A DNA stretch of 17,806 nt from an uncultured cyanobacterium. GTDB taxonomy: Bacteria; Cyanobacteriota; Cyanobacteriia; Cyanobacteriales; Geitlerinemataceae. Of the stretch, positions 7,305 to 14,894 are shown one piece after another. A program made the translations under genes and the position numbers. Below the pieces are notes generated by a model that saw only the letters and a program-made list of their open reading frames with translations, searched no databases and was not told where the DNA came from. The DNA lies in NCBI GenBank assembly GCA_937121005.1, contig CAKZKB010000158.1, positions 1 through 17,806 of the forward strand. The letters are read 5' to 3'. Within the stretch, counting starts at the first letter, position 1; each line of letters begins with the position of its first letter.

Positions 7305-8495
7305 ATGAAGGCGAAAAACTTAAAGACTGTGTTTGGCACTCTTGCTCTAACCATTGCTATCGCAACTGGGTTATCGTCCTGCCCTTCTGTGGATAATGGA
7401 ACCATTGATAATGGTGATACCGAGGAAGTGGTAAGTATTGATGCCAACCTACCCATGACTGGGGATTTGGCGTTATGGGGATCGTCTATCCGCGACGGGG
7501 CAACAATGGCACTAGAAGAATTGGAAGCCTCCGATCCTGATAGCGTACAGCTTCAGTTCGATTGGCAAGATAACGCCGGAAGTCCTCAAAACGCGGTGAG
7601 CATTTTCCAACAACAGTTTCTCGATGCTCCCGATCTTTATGTTTCTGGTCTTAAACCTGCAACGATGGCAATTAAAGACCAGATCGACGAAAGGGGAACG
7701 CCACACTTCCTTTGGATCTTTGATATCGGGATCAATGAAGATTCTAACAATAACTTCCGCACCCTGGTCAACTACAAAATTGAAGCGGCTCAATATCTGA
7801 AATACGCAGAAGAACGTCAGGCAAAGCGAGTTGCGATTGTCTATATACTTTTGCCTCACGCCGAGGAGCAATTTCAGGATCTCGTGATTCCTGGGCTTCA
7901 GGAAATGGGAGTTGAGGAAATTTTTACGGAAACTTACGAACTGGGAGTCCAAAACTATAGGGATATCGCCGTTAAAGTTCAAGAGTTCGATCCCGATCTG
8001 ATTATTCTCAACGGTTTCCAGAATACGTTAGTCGGCTTGATTCGGGCGTTGCGATCGCTGGAATTGATTGAAGATGGCAATACCATCGGCACTTACGACA
8101 CCATCGACGCAGCGAAAATCCTCTCGGCCGAGGAAATGGAAGGGATTCGGGCCATCGCACCGTTGTTTGAAACTCGCCCGGATCGGGAGAACGTCGCTTC
8201 TTGGAAAGAGCGATTCCGGGAACGGTACGATCGCGAGCCTATTTATATTGAAGCCTTTGCTTACGATATGGTGGGAATGATTTACGACGCGGCAACACGC
8301 TTGGAACTTCCGGCCACGTCCGAGGAGTGGATCGCGGCCCTCCGAGAAACAAACATCGAATGCGTGACGGGCAACTCGTCTTGTTACTTTGATGAGGATG
8401 GGGATTTGGTTACACCTATTGAGATCGGTGTATTCCAAGATGGCAAGTTGGTTCCAGACTCTGACGAAGCAGATGCAGCAGATGTAGTGGAGTAA
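7305..8495 (+). CDS. ABC transporter substrate-binding lipoprotein (LivK-like, Peripla_BP_6)
   Basis: This is a 396-residue exported binding protein. The N-terminus has a Lys-rich start, a hydrophobic stretch and a lipobox LSSC with Cys26 as the probable lipidated residue. The mature chain begins with an acidic linker, then VSIDANLPMTGDLALWG, the first strand of a type I periplasmic binding fold of the LivK/AmiC class. RVAIVYILLPHAEEQ and DPDLIILNGFQN mark later strands, and EAFAYDMVGMIYDAA is the typical C-terminal helix. ATG 7305 is chosen over an upstream TTG because AAGGAG lies at 7287-7292 and the signal peptide then starts cleanly. It completes the importer encoded from 1946. The first residues of the pocket resemble amino-acid or amide binders, but the ligand is not predictable. 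Confidence 0.88.
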   Translation: MKAKNLKTVFGTLALTIAIATGLSSCPSVDNGTIDNGDTEEVVSIDANLPMTGDLALWGSSIRDGATMALEELEASDPDSVQLQFDWQDNAGSPQNAVSIFQQQFLDAPDLYVSGLKPATMAIKDQIDERGTPHFLWIFDIGINEDSNNNFRTLVNYKIEAAQYLKYAEERQAKRVAIVYILLPHAEEQFQDLVIPGLQEMGVEEIFTETYELGVQNYRDIAVKVQEFDPDLIILNGFQNTLVGLIRALRSLELIEDGNTIGTYDTIDAAKILSAEEMEGIRAIAPLFETRPDRENVASWKERFRERYDREPIYIEAFAYDMVGMIYDAATRLELPATSEEWIAALRETNIECVTGNSSCYFDEDGDLVTPIEIGVFQDGKLVPDSDEADAADVVE

Positions 8496-8503
8496 CAATT
8501 GTT

Positions 8504-8521
8504 GCTTGTCACAAGCGTTTT
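8504..8521 (+). terminator. Weak candidate terminator after the binding-protein gene
   Basis: The bases form a 5-bp stem GCTTG/CAAGC with loop TCA, followed by GTTTT. It is short for a Rho-independent terminator, but it stands nine bases after the stop codon at the end of the transporter cluster. Confidence 0.3.
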
Positions 8522-8660
8522 AAATCTCACGTACTCCCCCTACTAGCCCCTACACAATGCTTGCATCAAGAATTGATGACAATACAAGACGCTAGCTGGG
8601 GGTAAGTGTAAAGTTATGTCTGCATAATTTACGAATTGTAAAGTCATCCTTGCTTCCACT

Positions 8661-8694
8661 TGATAACCTAGTTACACTTGTAACTGGGTTACAG
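8661..8694. promoter_or_regulatory. Two abutting 17-bp palindromes upstream of the kinase-like gene
   Basis: TGATAAC-CTA-GTTACAC (8661-8677) is followed without a gap by TTGTAAC-TGG-GTTACAG (8678-8694). Both have the 7-3-7 plan of the perfect copy at 4499. The centres are 17 bases apart. The pair ends 36 bases before the start codon of the kinase-like gene, a position suited to control of the whole downstream cluster. Confidence 0.45.
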
Positions 8695-8730
8695 TGACTC
8701 GCAAGCGCACTCAAGCTCAAGGAGACTCTC

Positions 8731-10440
8731 ATGACAGAAATTATATCTTACGAGCTTCCTAACGAATTTGCTTTGGAAGGTATTTTTGATTTTGATATTT
8801 TCTATTCGTGGGGAAGAGCCATAAAATATTTCCAAGAAAATAATGCAATTTCTCTCAAGTTTAACGGAATTGATGGTTTATTGATTTCCCCGGATCCATA
8901 CTTAGTTTGCTCTAACGAGGAATTAGAATCAGACGATCGCAGAACGCCTACTCAGGTTCAGATCGTTGATGGAAGAAAGTCGATTCACCAAGTGGACTGT
9001 AATCTTATCGAAACTTTAGAGTCTCAAGGATTTAACTTTTCTGTGAGGCTCGAACAACTTAAAAAGCAATTAGAAAAATTACTTATATTCACAGATTTGT
9101 ATGGATTTAAGGTCGCTTTCGTAGAATTTGCTGTTTTTGAACCACTCGATCGCAGTGGTAATAGTTTTTATTCAATCTTATTTGCAAGTAATAGTAGTAT
9201 CGTGCGTAGCTACATACAGCAAATAGAAGCTAATGTTAATCAATATCGTATGCCCATTATCTCAAATCCAGATTTTTATCTTTCGCCAATATTTTATTTA
9301 AAATCGGACAGCTTTTCATCAAAAGTCCAGAAACTGACTTCCGAAGAAGTGGCCTTTTCTGTGACTTCCTACGAAGATTTGCCATCTTCAGTAAGGTCAA
9401 GAGAAGTTGATTTTGCAAACATTAAAGGTCACTTAACTTGTACAGTAGAAAATATAATAAAAAATTCTTTCAAAGAAGCTAGCACTAGCAGCCGTAAAGA
9501 AAACCTCATCAGTATAGATTCATCTATACTTCTGCCAATTTTGCGTCCTGCTGGCTCTTTCAAGAAAACAGGTGAGAAGATATCAACCTCACTAGAAAGA
9601 TACAGAGGGGGTGGATTACTGATTTATGGACAGAGGCCACAGTCTTTTAAAGTAGATGAGTTTTCTTTGCGCCTGAGAGCAGAACTCATCAAAGCTGTCA
9701 TGTACAAAAGCTACACTCAAGTGGATGTGGAAGTCGAGCAAGCGCATCAGAGGGGAAGAGCGGCCGTTTTGCATTCCATTCCCCATGCGTTTACAGCCTC
9801 AATTGAATATCTGCTCGAGTATCAAAGGACGCATCCAGATTTCCAAATCCCTTCTAACCTGTATTCGGTGGCGTTCGAGACGGCCTTGTTTTCCCGGCGC
9901 GAGGAAAATATCTATAAATCGATGGTACGCTTGCAAACGGTCGAACGAACGCTTCAGGAGGAAGGACTGTGCGATCGCTTCGTGCAGGAACTTGTCGGCA
10001 AGGGTAAAATTGCTCGCTCCCTCGCAGAGGCCCGACTGAACAGCGATCCCGAACCGATTTTTTCATTTTTTCTTAACAAACCGGAAGTGAAAGTGAGCGG
10101 ACAAATTCCATTCAATCGCCTAGAATTGACGAAACCGATTCAAATTCCAGTGCTGGTGATGCTGTTCATCATCTTTCTCAAAGAGGCGATCGAGCATACG
10201 GAGCGCTATATTCGCGATGTTCGTCCGCAAGAGGACGATCGCAAACAAATCCAAGTCACATTGGAAGACGGCGAAGTGACGATCGCCAATCCCAAACAAG
10301 GGTTAATGTCCTTAACCCGAGAGAGCAAACAAGCGGCCTCGGTTGACTTGTTCGCACCCTATCTGGAAAAATGGACAGTAGAAGAACCCAAGATTGAAGA
10401 AGGTTGGTGGATTCGCCGACTCGTGAAAACCGTCAGGTAA
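8731..10440 (+). CDS. Divergent histidine-kinase-like protein
   Basis: This 569-residue soluble protein does not match a family I can name with certainty, but its C-terminal half is laid out like a sensor histidine kinase. A helix with GRAAVLHSIPHAF carries His348 and His352, placed like an H-box. It is followed by a long helical segment and then by an ATPase-like region: FLKEAIEHTERY (about 483-494) in place of the N-box, QVTLEDGEVTIANPKQG (about 508-524) in place of the G1 strand, and EEGWWIRRLVKTVR at the end, where the G2 motif and its helix usually lie. The canonical Asn and DxGxG residues are altered, so activity is uncertain. The N-terminal 230 residues are unrecognised and have no membrane helix. 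AAGGAG is six bases before ATG 8731. The 5' part to about 9960 is AT-rich and lacks GCGATCGC, unlike the rest. Receiver-like proteins follow directly. Confidence 0.55.
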   Translation: MTEIISYELPNEFALEGIFDFDIFYSWGRAIKYFQENNAISLKFNGIDGLLISPDPYLVCSNEELESDDRRTPTQVQIVDGRKSIHQVDCNLIETLESQGFNFSVRLEQLKKQLEKLLIFTDLYGFKVAFVEFAVFEPLDRSGNSFYSILFASNSSIVRSYIQQIEANVNQYRMPIISNPDFYLSPIFYLKSDSFSSKVQKLTSEEVAFSVTSYEDLPSSVRSREVDFANIKGHLTCTVENIIKNSFKEASTSSRKENLISIDSSILLPILRPAGSFKKTGEKISTSLERYRGGGLLIYGQRPQSFKVDEFSLRLRAELIKAVMYKSYTQVDVEVEQAHQRGRAAVLHSIPHAFTASIEYLLEYQRTHPDFQIPSNLYSVAFETALFSRREENIYKSMVRLQTVERTLQEEGLCDRFVQELVGKGKIARSLAEARLNSDPEPIFSFFLNKPEVKVSGQIPFNRLELTKPIQIPVLVMLFIIFLKEAIEHTERYIRDVRPQEDDRKQIQVTLEDGEVTIANPKQGLMSLTRESKQAASVDLFAPYLEKWTVEEPKIEEGWWIRRLVKTVR

Positions 10441-10457
10441 CAGGAGGCACAAAAGCG

Positions 10458-11870
10458 ATGCAATGCGGACAAGCTCCCGGACAAGCTCTAGATGATATTC
10501 GCTGGCTTGTTGAAGACGCGGACAAACCCCTGCGGCTAGTTTGGATCGACGATGTGTTCTTTCCGCCAGAGTCTTTTCGTCCGACTGCCATGGATCCAGC
10601 GATCGGCCATCGAGCAATTGAGGCCGTATTGCAGTTGAACGATATTCCCCCCGATTTACCCAGTCAGTTCCAGTGGTTGCTCGCCATTCGCCAACTGTGT
10701 ATCAATCTTAATATCGCTTTTGCAGTCACTAACTTTCGGTACTGTGAAGATCCCCAAAACTTCGAGCAGTTGGATGGCGATCGGACTCTGTTTCTCGTCG
10801 ATATTCAAAACCGTTGTGTTGAAGACGATCCAGAATGGTACGGATACCAATTTGTATCGAGTTTGCAACTTTCCTTAGAAAGCATAAAATTTCACACTCG
10901 TTATTGCGATCTCGATGGAGCGCAACGGAAGTTTCCCAACCTGCATATTAACCGCGATTCTTACATTCAACCCTCTGTAGATACGAGTCAGTTAGAGCAG
11001 TGGATCGACTCTTGTCTCTTGCATCCCGATCCAGTGATTTGCAATGCGGTACGCTTTTATAGCTTACCTTGGAAAGATAACTGGTCGAGAAAGTGGGAAC
11101 ACGACGATCTCCAAGATCGTAACAGCATTCAATTACAAGAACTCAGTCGATGGCTCGATCTTCCTATTGAAGACGTAGCCGCCAGAGATGGCGAAGCGGC
11201 TAAATGTCTGCTACTGTGGGATGGTTCCCGTCGCATTCGCGGTACTTGGACAGGGAGAAATCCTCACCGCGAAGGACGAGCAATGAGCGGTAAAGTATTG
11301 AAAGCCGTACTGAAAAAGCTGCAAATCGAGCTCGCCAATGCTAATGAAATTAGCGACGAAGAGTGGTTCTGTTTCCCCAGTACGCCTTGCTTTCCATTTC
11401 TCGTCAGTATCCGCAGCCTCCTGTGGATGATGGAACGAGAAGGGAAATCACCGCGAGGGATTTATTTTATCAAAAAGAGCCCCGATCCTGACATTTATTT
11501 ATTTAGCTTGGAACTGCTCGATCGCTATAATGAAAACGAACTCGATCCCTGGGGATTGGCGACCAAGTTTTATAAGCAAATCGATCTGAGGTCGGCGGTG
11601 TCAAAGCTGCTAGCAGACTACGATAAATCTGCCAATGCTGCAACCTTAGTCAACGGCTTGCGGGGTTTAATTTCAAAGGAGAACACGACTAGCTTATATT
11701 TGCGAGATCTCAGCCATAGCAAAACCATCGGTCTCAATCCCCGGTTTTGGCAAACAACGACCTACTATCTCGATTTGTTCCGCGAGATGAGCGACATTCC
11801 TTTAGTCGCGTTGGGTTTCGGCCCTCACTACGTTCACATTAAATGGACAGCAGCTTCTCCGCCATGGTAA
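10458..11870 (+). CDS. Receiver-like domain with large unknown C-terminal region
   Basis: This 470-residue protein begins (after a short leader) with a receiver-like fold. LRLVWIDD supplies the acidic pair (Asp31, Asp32), LFLVDIQN the probable phospho-acceptor (Asp115), KFHTRY the Thr position (Thr147), and HINRDSYI has Arg166 where receivers have the invariant Lys. The acidic pair and Asp115 are farther apart than usual, so an insertion is present. Residues from about 200 to 470 match nothing I recognise; they contain EEWFCFPSTPCFPF and LNPRFWQTTTYYLDLF. ATG 10458 is chosen because AGGAGG lies 10 bases upstream (10442-10447), although the frame is open further back. It starts 17 bases after the kinase-like gene and ends overlapping the next gene, which implies co-translation. 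It is a candidate direct partner of the kinase-like protein. Confidence 0.6.
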   Translation: MQCGQAPGQALDDIRWLVEDADKPLRLVWIDDVFFPPESFRPTAMDPAIGHRAIEAVLQLNDIPPDLPSQFQWLLAIRQLCINLNIAFAVTNFRYCEDPQNFEQLDGDRTLFLVDIQNRCVEDDPEWYGYQFVSSLQLSLESIKFHTRYCDLDGAQRKFPNLHINRDSYIQPSVDTSQLEQWIDSCLLHPDPVICNAVRFYSLPWKDNWSRKWEHDDLQDRNSIQLQELSRWLDLPIEDVAARDGEAAKCLLLWDGSRRIRGTWTGRNPHREGRAMSGKVLKAVLKKLQIELANANEISDEEWFCFPSTPCFPFLVSIRSLLWMMEREGKSPRGIYFIKKSPDPDIYLFSLELLDRYNENELDPWGLATKFYKQIDLRSAVSKLLADYDKSANAATLVNGLRGLISKENTTSLYLRDLSHSKTIGLNPRFWQTTTYYLDLFREMSDIPLVALGFGPHYVHIKWTAASPPW

Positions 11871-12661
11871 ATCAAAATGCGATCGGCGTTTACGATAAAG
11901 GTGGCGGCCAGTTTCTTAGCCAAGTGGAAGCTGCCGCCGAGAAATTGTCGCAACCCGTAACGGTTTATAAAAAATATAAGCCTAAAGAAGCCGTTGATGC
12001 CCTCGCTCAACATCCGATCGCGATCGCCCATATTTTCAATGAAGACTGGCCGAAATTGTGCGATCGCTCCCAGCCCGGACAAATTCGAGTGCGCGTGTCG
12101 AACGGGAACTTCTCCGAACCGCCCAAAGAGGAAAACGGAGTTTATATTTTACATATCGTGCGCCCAGTTAGCAAACTGACGGTAGAAGATTGGCAAGCCA
12201 TTCTATCGGGAATTGTCGATCGCGACACGGTGAGAGCGTTAGTTCGCGGCGAAAACCCAAACGGACTGAGACCATTTTTCGGCCAAACGATACCCGAAAT
12301 TGTCAGTGCGCTCGCCCTTTTGTGCCAAGCCTATCTCGCCGTATTTTCAGAATGCGAAAATCCCGAAGATCTCACCTTGCCAGCAGAGCGCTCTATTCGA
12401 GAAAACTTACCCCAAAAACAGCAGCTTGTCTGTCAAACCAAATGGTGGCTCGAACCGTTTCATCTCTGGGACGATCGCCTCAATCGAGTCGATGGCGATC
12501 GCTGGTTTCAGTGGCAACAAGCTCTCCAACAAGAATGGCGATCGTCCGATTCTTTGCCAGAAGAATTGCTACAAACGCTGCGAGAGAAACCCTCCATCGA
12601 CTCTCCAGATCTGGTGCGTCGTGCCTATTCCGCGATCGCCGATCGCCTATCCCAAGTGTAA
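11864..12661 (+). CDS. Pseudo-receiver protein with Trp-rich helical C-terminal module
   Basis: This is a 265-residue protein of unknown function. Residues 1-110 alternate short strands and helices like a receiver: AIGVYDKG, VTVYKKYK, PIAIAHIFNEDW, QIRVRVSN, YILHIVRPVSKLT. There is no clear Asp acceptor; Asn59/Asp61 lie after the third strand. Residues about 143-265 form a helical module with ALLCQAYLA, VCQTKWW, LQQEWRS and AYSAIADRL. The same module makes up the whole of the 12891 gene product. ATG 11864 overlaps the stop of the preceding gene (ATGGTAA), suggesting translational coupling; ATG 11843 is a possible earlier start. No ribosome binding site is seen for either. It is predicted to be soluble. 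Confidence 0.6.
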   Translation: MVNQNAIGVYDKGGGQFLSQVEAAAEKLSQPVTVYKKYKPKEAVDALAQHPIAIAHIFNEDWPKLCDRSQPGQIRVRVSNGNFSEPPKEENGVYILHIVRPVSKLTVEDWQAILSGIVDRDTVRALVRGENPNGLRPFFGQTIPEIVSALALLCQAYLAVFSECENPEDLTLPAERSIRENLPQKQQLVCQTKWWLEPFHLWDDRLNRVDGDRWFQWQQALQQEWRSSDSLPEELLQTLREKPSIDSPDLVRRAYSAIADRLSQV

Positions 12662-12890
12662 AAAGACGATCGCGTTTCTCAGTTACAGCTACACCCCGAA
12701 GGTTTTCCCAGGGCGATCGCTCCCAACTCCCGATATCGAGTACGATTTTGGTTGTTCGTGTTTGTAACCCGGTTGCAAGGGCGATTGTTCCCAACCCACG
12801 CCGATACTTGTTTTTGCCCCAAGTTCGCCGATCGCCGCTTCTTCTTGAAACCCAGTCAAAAGGGAAGTCAAATGTGATGGCGATCGATCG
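12662..12890. other. Intergenic spacer with palindrome and imperfect direct repeat
   Basis: This 229-base gap contains the palindrome at 12762-12778 and two related segments: GGGCGATCGCTCCCAACTC from 12711 and GGGCGATTGTTCCCAACCC from 12779. Long open frames cross it, but their translations are Arg/Ser/Pro-rich and resemble nothing, so I regard it as non-coding. Confidence 0.4.
12762..12778. promoter_or_regulatory. 17-bp palindrome TTGTAAC-CCG-GTTGCAA
   Basis: This copy of the 7-3-7 palindrome has one mismatched pair. It lies between the two genes that share the Trp-rich module, 113 bases before the second one. Confidence 0.4.
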
Positions 12891-13238
12891 ATGTCCCCAC
12901 AATCTAATTCTGTTTCATCCGACTATCCCGCGAACCAGGGGACGATCGGCTTCGATTACCTGCCTGCCTTGTCGATCCTGTGTCAAGGATATTTGGCTGC
13001 CGTCAGCCAGACGGAACCCGGAGACGAACGACGACAGCACGTTTGCCAACCGACTTGGTGGAGTGCGATCGTCGATGAGGCGGGGTTCGCCCAACTGCGG
13101 CGGGAGTGGGGCAAGGAAACTGCCGGATGGGAGTCGGTGGCGGCGCTACTCGATCGCATTCGAGAACAGCAACCCATCGACAGCGTGGAGACGGTGGCGG
13201 CGGCGTACCGCGCCATTGCCGATCGTCTGAGCGCGTAA
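12891..13238 (+). CDS. Free-standing Trp-rich helical module protein
   Basis: This 115-residue protein is a paralogue of the last 120 residues of the 11864 product. Aligned blocks are LSILCQGYLAAVSQ with LALLCQAYLAVFSE, HVCQPTWW with LVCQTKWW, LRREWG with LQQEWR, and AAAYRAIADRLSA with RRAYSAIADRLSQ. The pseudo-receiver part of the larger protein is absent. The function is unknown; the conserved Cys-Gln, Trp-Trp and IADRL positions suggest a small helical interaction domain. ATG 12891 is the only usable start, since a TGA at 12846-12848 closes the frame upstream and no GTG or TTG intervenes; there is no clear ribosome binding site. The next gene begins 92 bases later. Confidence 0.6.
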   Translation: MSPQSNSVSSDYPANQGTIGFDYLPALSILCQGYLAAVSQTEPGDERRQHVCQPTWWSAIVDEAGFAQLRREWGKETAGWESVAALLDRIREQQPIDSVETVAAAYRAIADRLSA

Positions 13239-13330
13239 ATTTTTGTAACGATTTGGGGTGCGTTCCGTAAAAACGGACATCGATCGCAGATAGATAAATA
13301 GAAGCGAACGAAATCCCCTACGCGATCGTA

Positions 13331-14194
13331 TTGTTTCAGTTGGGAAGGTTAACCTTGTTCGACCCCGTTACCGCTTTTTGGAATCGAGTTTGGCGATCCG
13401 TCACCGAGGGATTCTCAGCGCGATCGCACCAACCCGCGATCGAGGAGGAAGCCACGTCTACAATAGAGGCGATCGTTGCCATTAAGGGAAACCCTGTCAC
13501 CCTAGCGGCATCTAGAGTGCTGTCAACGCTGTTGGGAGTCAGAGAGATTTGGCTCGATCCCGAAGCAATACGCCAAACCTCAAATCTGCCTCGGCAGTCA
13601 GTTCTCGTTTTAGCTGAAAATCAAATTTATCGGGGTCTTGCTGCATTGCGCCTCAATGGGTTTGAGGGAGCCGTTCTCGTTTTATCTTATAACGAGCCGG
13701 AAGTTGTAGAAGACCGTTATCCCATCTTAACTTATGGAGAAAATTCTCACTTCGTTTGTACGTTCCCCTGGCAGCTATCAGAATTATTAGCCAATTCAAC
13801 AAAGTCGATTCCTATTGACGTAGAAGATAACCTATACGATCTTCGGCAGCGATTAAAAGCACCTGTCCATAAATTAGAGCAAGAAATCATTACCCCCTTG
13901 AAAAATCTTCAAGAAAATGGCAGCAATATAGAACGAGAGTTAGTCGAAATTCGAGACAAATTTACAGGCTGGATGCAAAAATATACTCCTGATTTTGCTC
14001 ACAATCAATTATTCACTGAAAATGGGACAACTGTCAACACATACCAAAAATTTGTTCGATCGATTAACTCTATGATTCAATCAAAACTAATAGAAGAGGA
14101 AAATATGAAGATCGTTTTCAAAATTTTGGAGGAATGGAAAGCTCATGTATTGATAACTGGGGAAGGATTTGAATCGTTCTCAGAACAAAACTAA
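13331..14194 (+). CDS. Pseudo-receiver protein A1
   Basis: This is an unrecognised protein of up to 287 residues and the paralogue of the 14895 gene product. From about residue 46 it follows a receiver-like plan: IEAIVAIKGNPV, QSVLVLAENQI, GFEGAVLVLSY, and then HFVCTFPWQLSELL, which resembles the loop after the last receiver strand. The phospho-acceptor position is occupied by AEN around residue 96 and the invariant Lys is absent, so it should not be phosphorylated in the normal way. The remaining part is helical (LRQRLKAPVHKLEQE onward). No ATG is available. TTG 13331 is the outermost start; TTG 13355 has GGGAAGG six bases upstream and may be the real one. The 3' half is AT-rich. It pairs with the receiver gene that follows. 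Confidence 0.55.
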   Translation: MFQLGRLTLFDPVTAFWNRVWRSVTEGFSARSHQPAIEEEATSTIEAIVAIKGNPVTLAASRVLSTLLGVREIWLDPEAIRQTSNLPRQSVLVLAENQIYRGLAALRLNGFEGAVLVLSYNEPEVVEDRYPILTYGENSHFVCTFPWQLSELLANSTKSIPIDVEDNLYDLRQRLKAPVHKLEQEIITPLKNLQENGSNIERELVEIRDKFTGWMQKYTPDFAHNQLFTENGTTVNTYQKFVRSINSMIQSKLIEEENMKIVFKILEEWKAHVLITGEGFESFSEQN

Positions 14195-14256
14195 CCTAAA
14201 TAAATGCTTAAAACAATGAGGGTTTTCAGATTCTATCTAGCAACGGAGGTGTTATT

Positions 14257-14892
14257 ATGCTGAAAAAATCAATAACGGTTCGTTTAGTCGGAGGCGCTAT
14301 TGGCGCTACTATATCGGGACTAGCAGGTTTAGGTTTTGGCGCAAACAATACAGGTTCATTAATTCTCGCAGCAATCGGCTGTGCCTTTGGAGGGACAGTG
14401 CCTATCCTTTTAGAAGGATTTTGTACAAAGTTATTCTCAACTAAAGCTCCAAATGTTTTAATTTTGGAAGACGAGCTTGGCTGGCTACAAAGACATGAGA
14501 ATAGCTTAGATCCGTATGGCTTCAATTACTACCTCACTCAGGATGCCAGAGACGCAATTGATGAAGCTATTAAACGTCCTGAAATTCAGTTTGGATTGAT
14601 CGATCAAATCTTGTATGTTCCCAACTCTAAACCTCAAAAGCGACAAAACAAGCAAGGTTTAGGTGTCATTCGGGCGATTCACGAAAAGAAGCCTGATATG
14701 AAATTTATAGTAGTTACAGATCTTATGACCAAAAAAAGCAAAGGCAAAGATATCAACTACATTCGCGAACGAGCAAAACTTAAAATACCTGGAGTCATTG
14801 TGGATATTGTTGATAAAAAGGAAATTGAAGACGACCCCGATGGAGCTTATGATGCAATTGTGCAACAAATGAAACTACATATTTCTCAGTAA
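14257..14892 (+). CDS. Membrane-anchored receiver-domain protein B1
   Basis: This 211-residue protein has two N-terminal hydrophobic, Gly-rich segments (about 9-29 and 34-52) that could form a membrane hairpin. A response-regulator receiver domain follows. Receiver positions are Glu71/Asp72 in LILEDE, the acceptor Asp116 in FGLIDQIL, Thr154 in FIVVTDL and Lys187 in VDKKEI. There is an insertion after the acceptor (YVPNSKPQKRQNKQG), shared with the paralogue encoded at 15647. No output domain is present. GGAGG at 14245-14249 precedes ATG 14257. The gene is AT-rich and contains no GCGATCGC, unlike the next gene, which begins two bases after its stop. It may hold a phospho-sink or a partner at the membrane. 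Confidence 0.65.
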   Translation: MLKKSITVRLVGGAIGATISGLAGLGFGANNTGSLILAAIGCAFGGTVPILLEGFCTKLFSTKAPNVLILEDELGWLQRHENSLDPYGFNYYLTQDARDAIDEAIKRPEIQFGLIDQILYVPNSKPQKRQNKQGLGVIRAIHEKKPDMKFIVVTDLMTKKSKGKDINYIRERAKLKIPGVIVDIVDKKEIEDDPDGAYDAIVQQMKLHISQ

Positions 14893-14894
14893 GA

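Larger units (their letters stand above)
8496..8730. other. Intergenic region between importer and signalling cluster
   Basis: This 235-base gap is AT-rich. It begins with a small hairpin (8504-8516) followed by GTTTT, and ends with two abutting 17-bp palindromes and a ribosome binding site (AAGGAG, 8719-8724) for the next gene. A weak promoter-like pair, TTGCAT (8561-8566) and TACAAG (8583-8588) with a 16-base spacer, is present but not convincing. The gap probably separates two transcription units. Confidence 0.45.

Noticed and set aside
12190..13230. A 346-codon open frame overlapping the module genes
   Set aside because: Its translation is dominated by Arg, Ser and Pro and crosses two genes that align with each other as paralogues. 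It is a shadow frame.
13252..13280. Hairpin TCCGT-AAAA-ACGGA as a terminator
   Set aside because: The stem is only five base pairs with no T-run after it, so it cannot be supported as a terminator.
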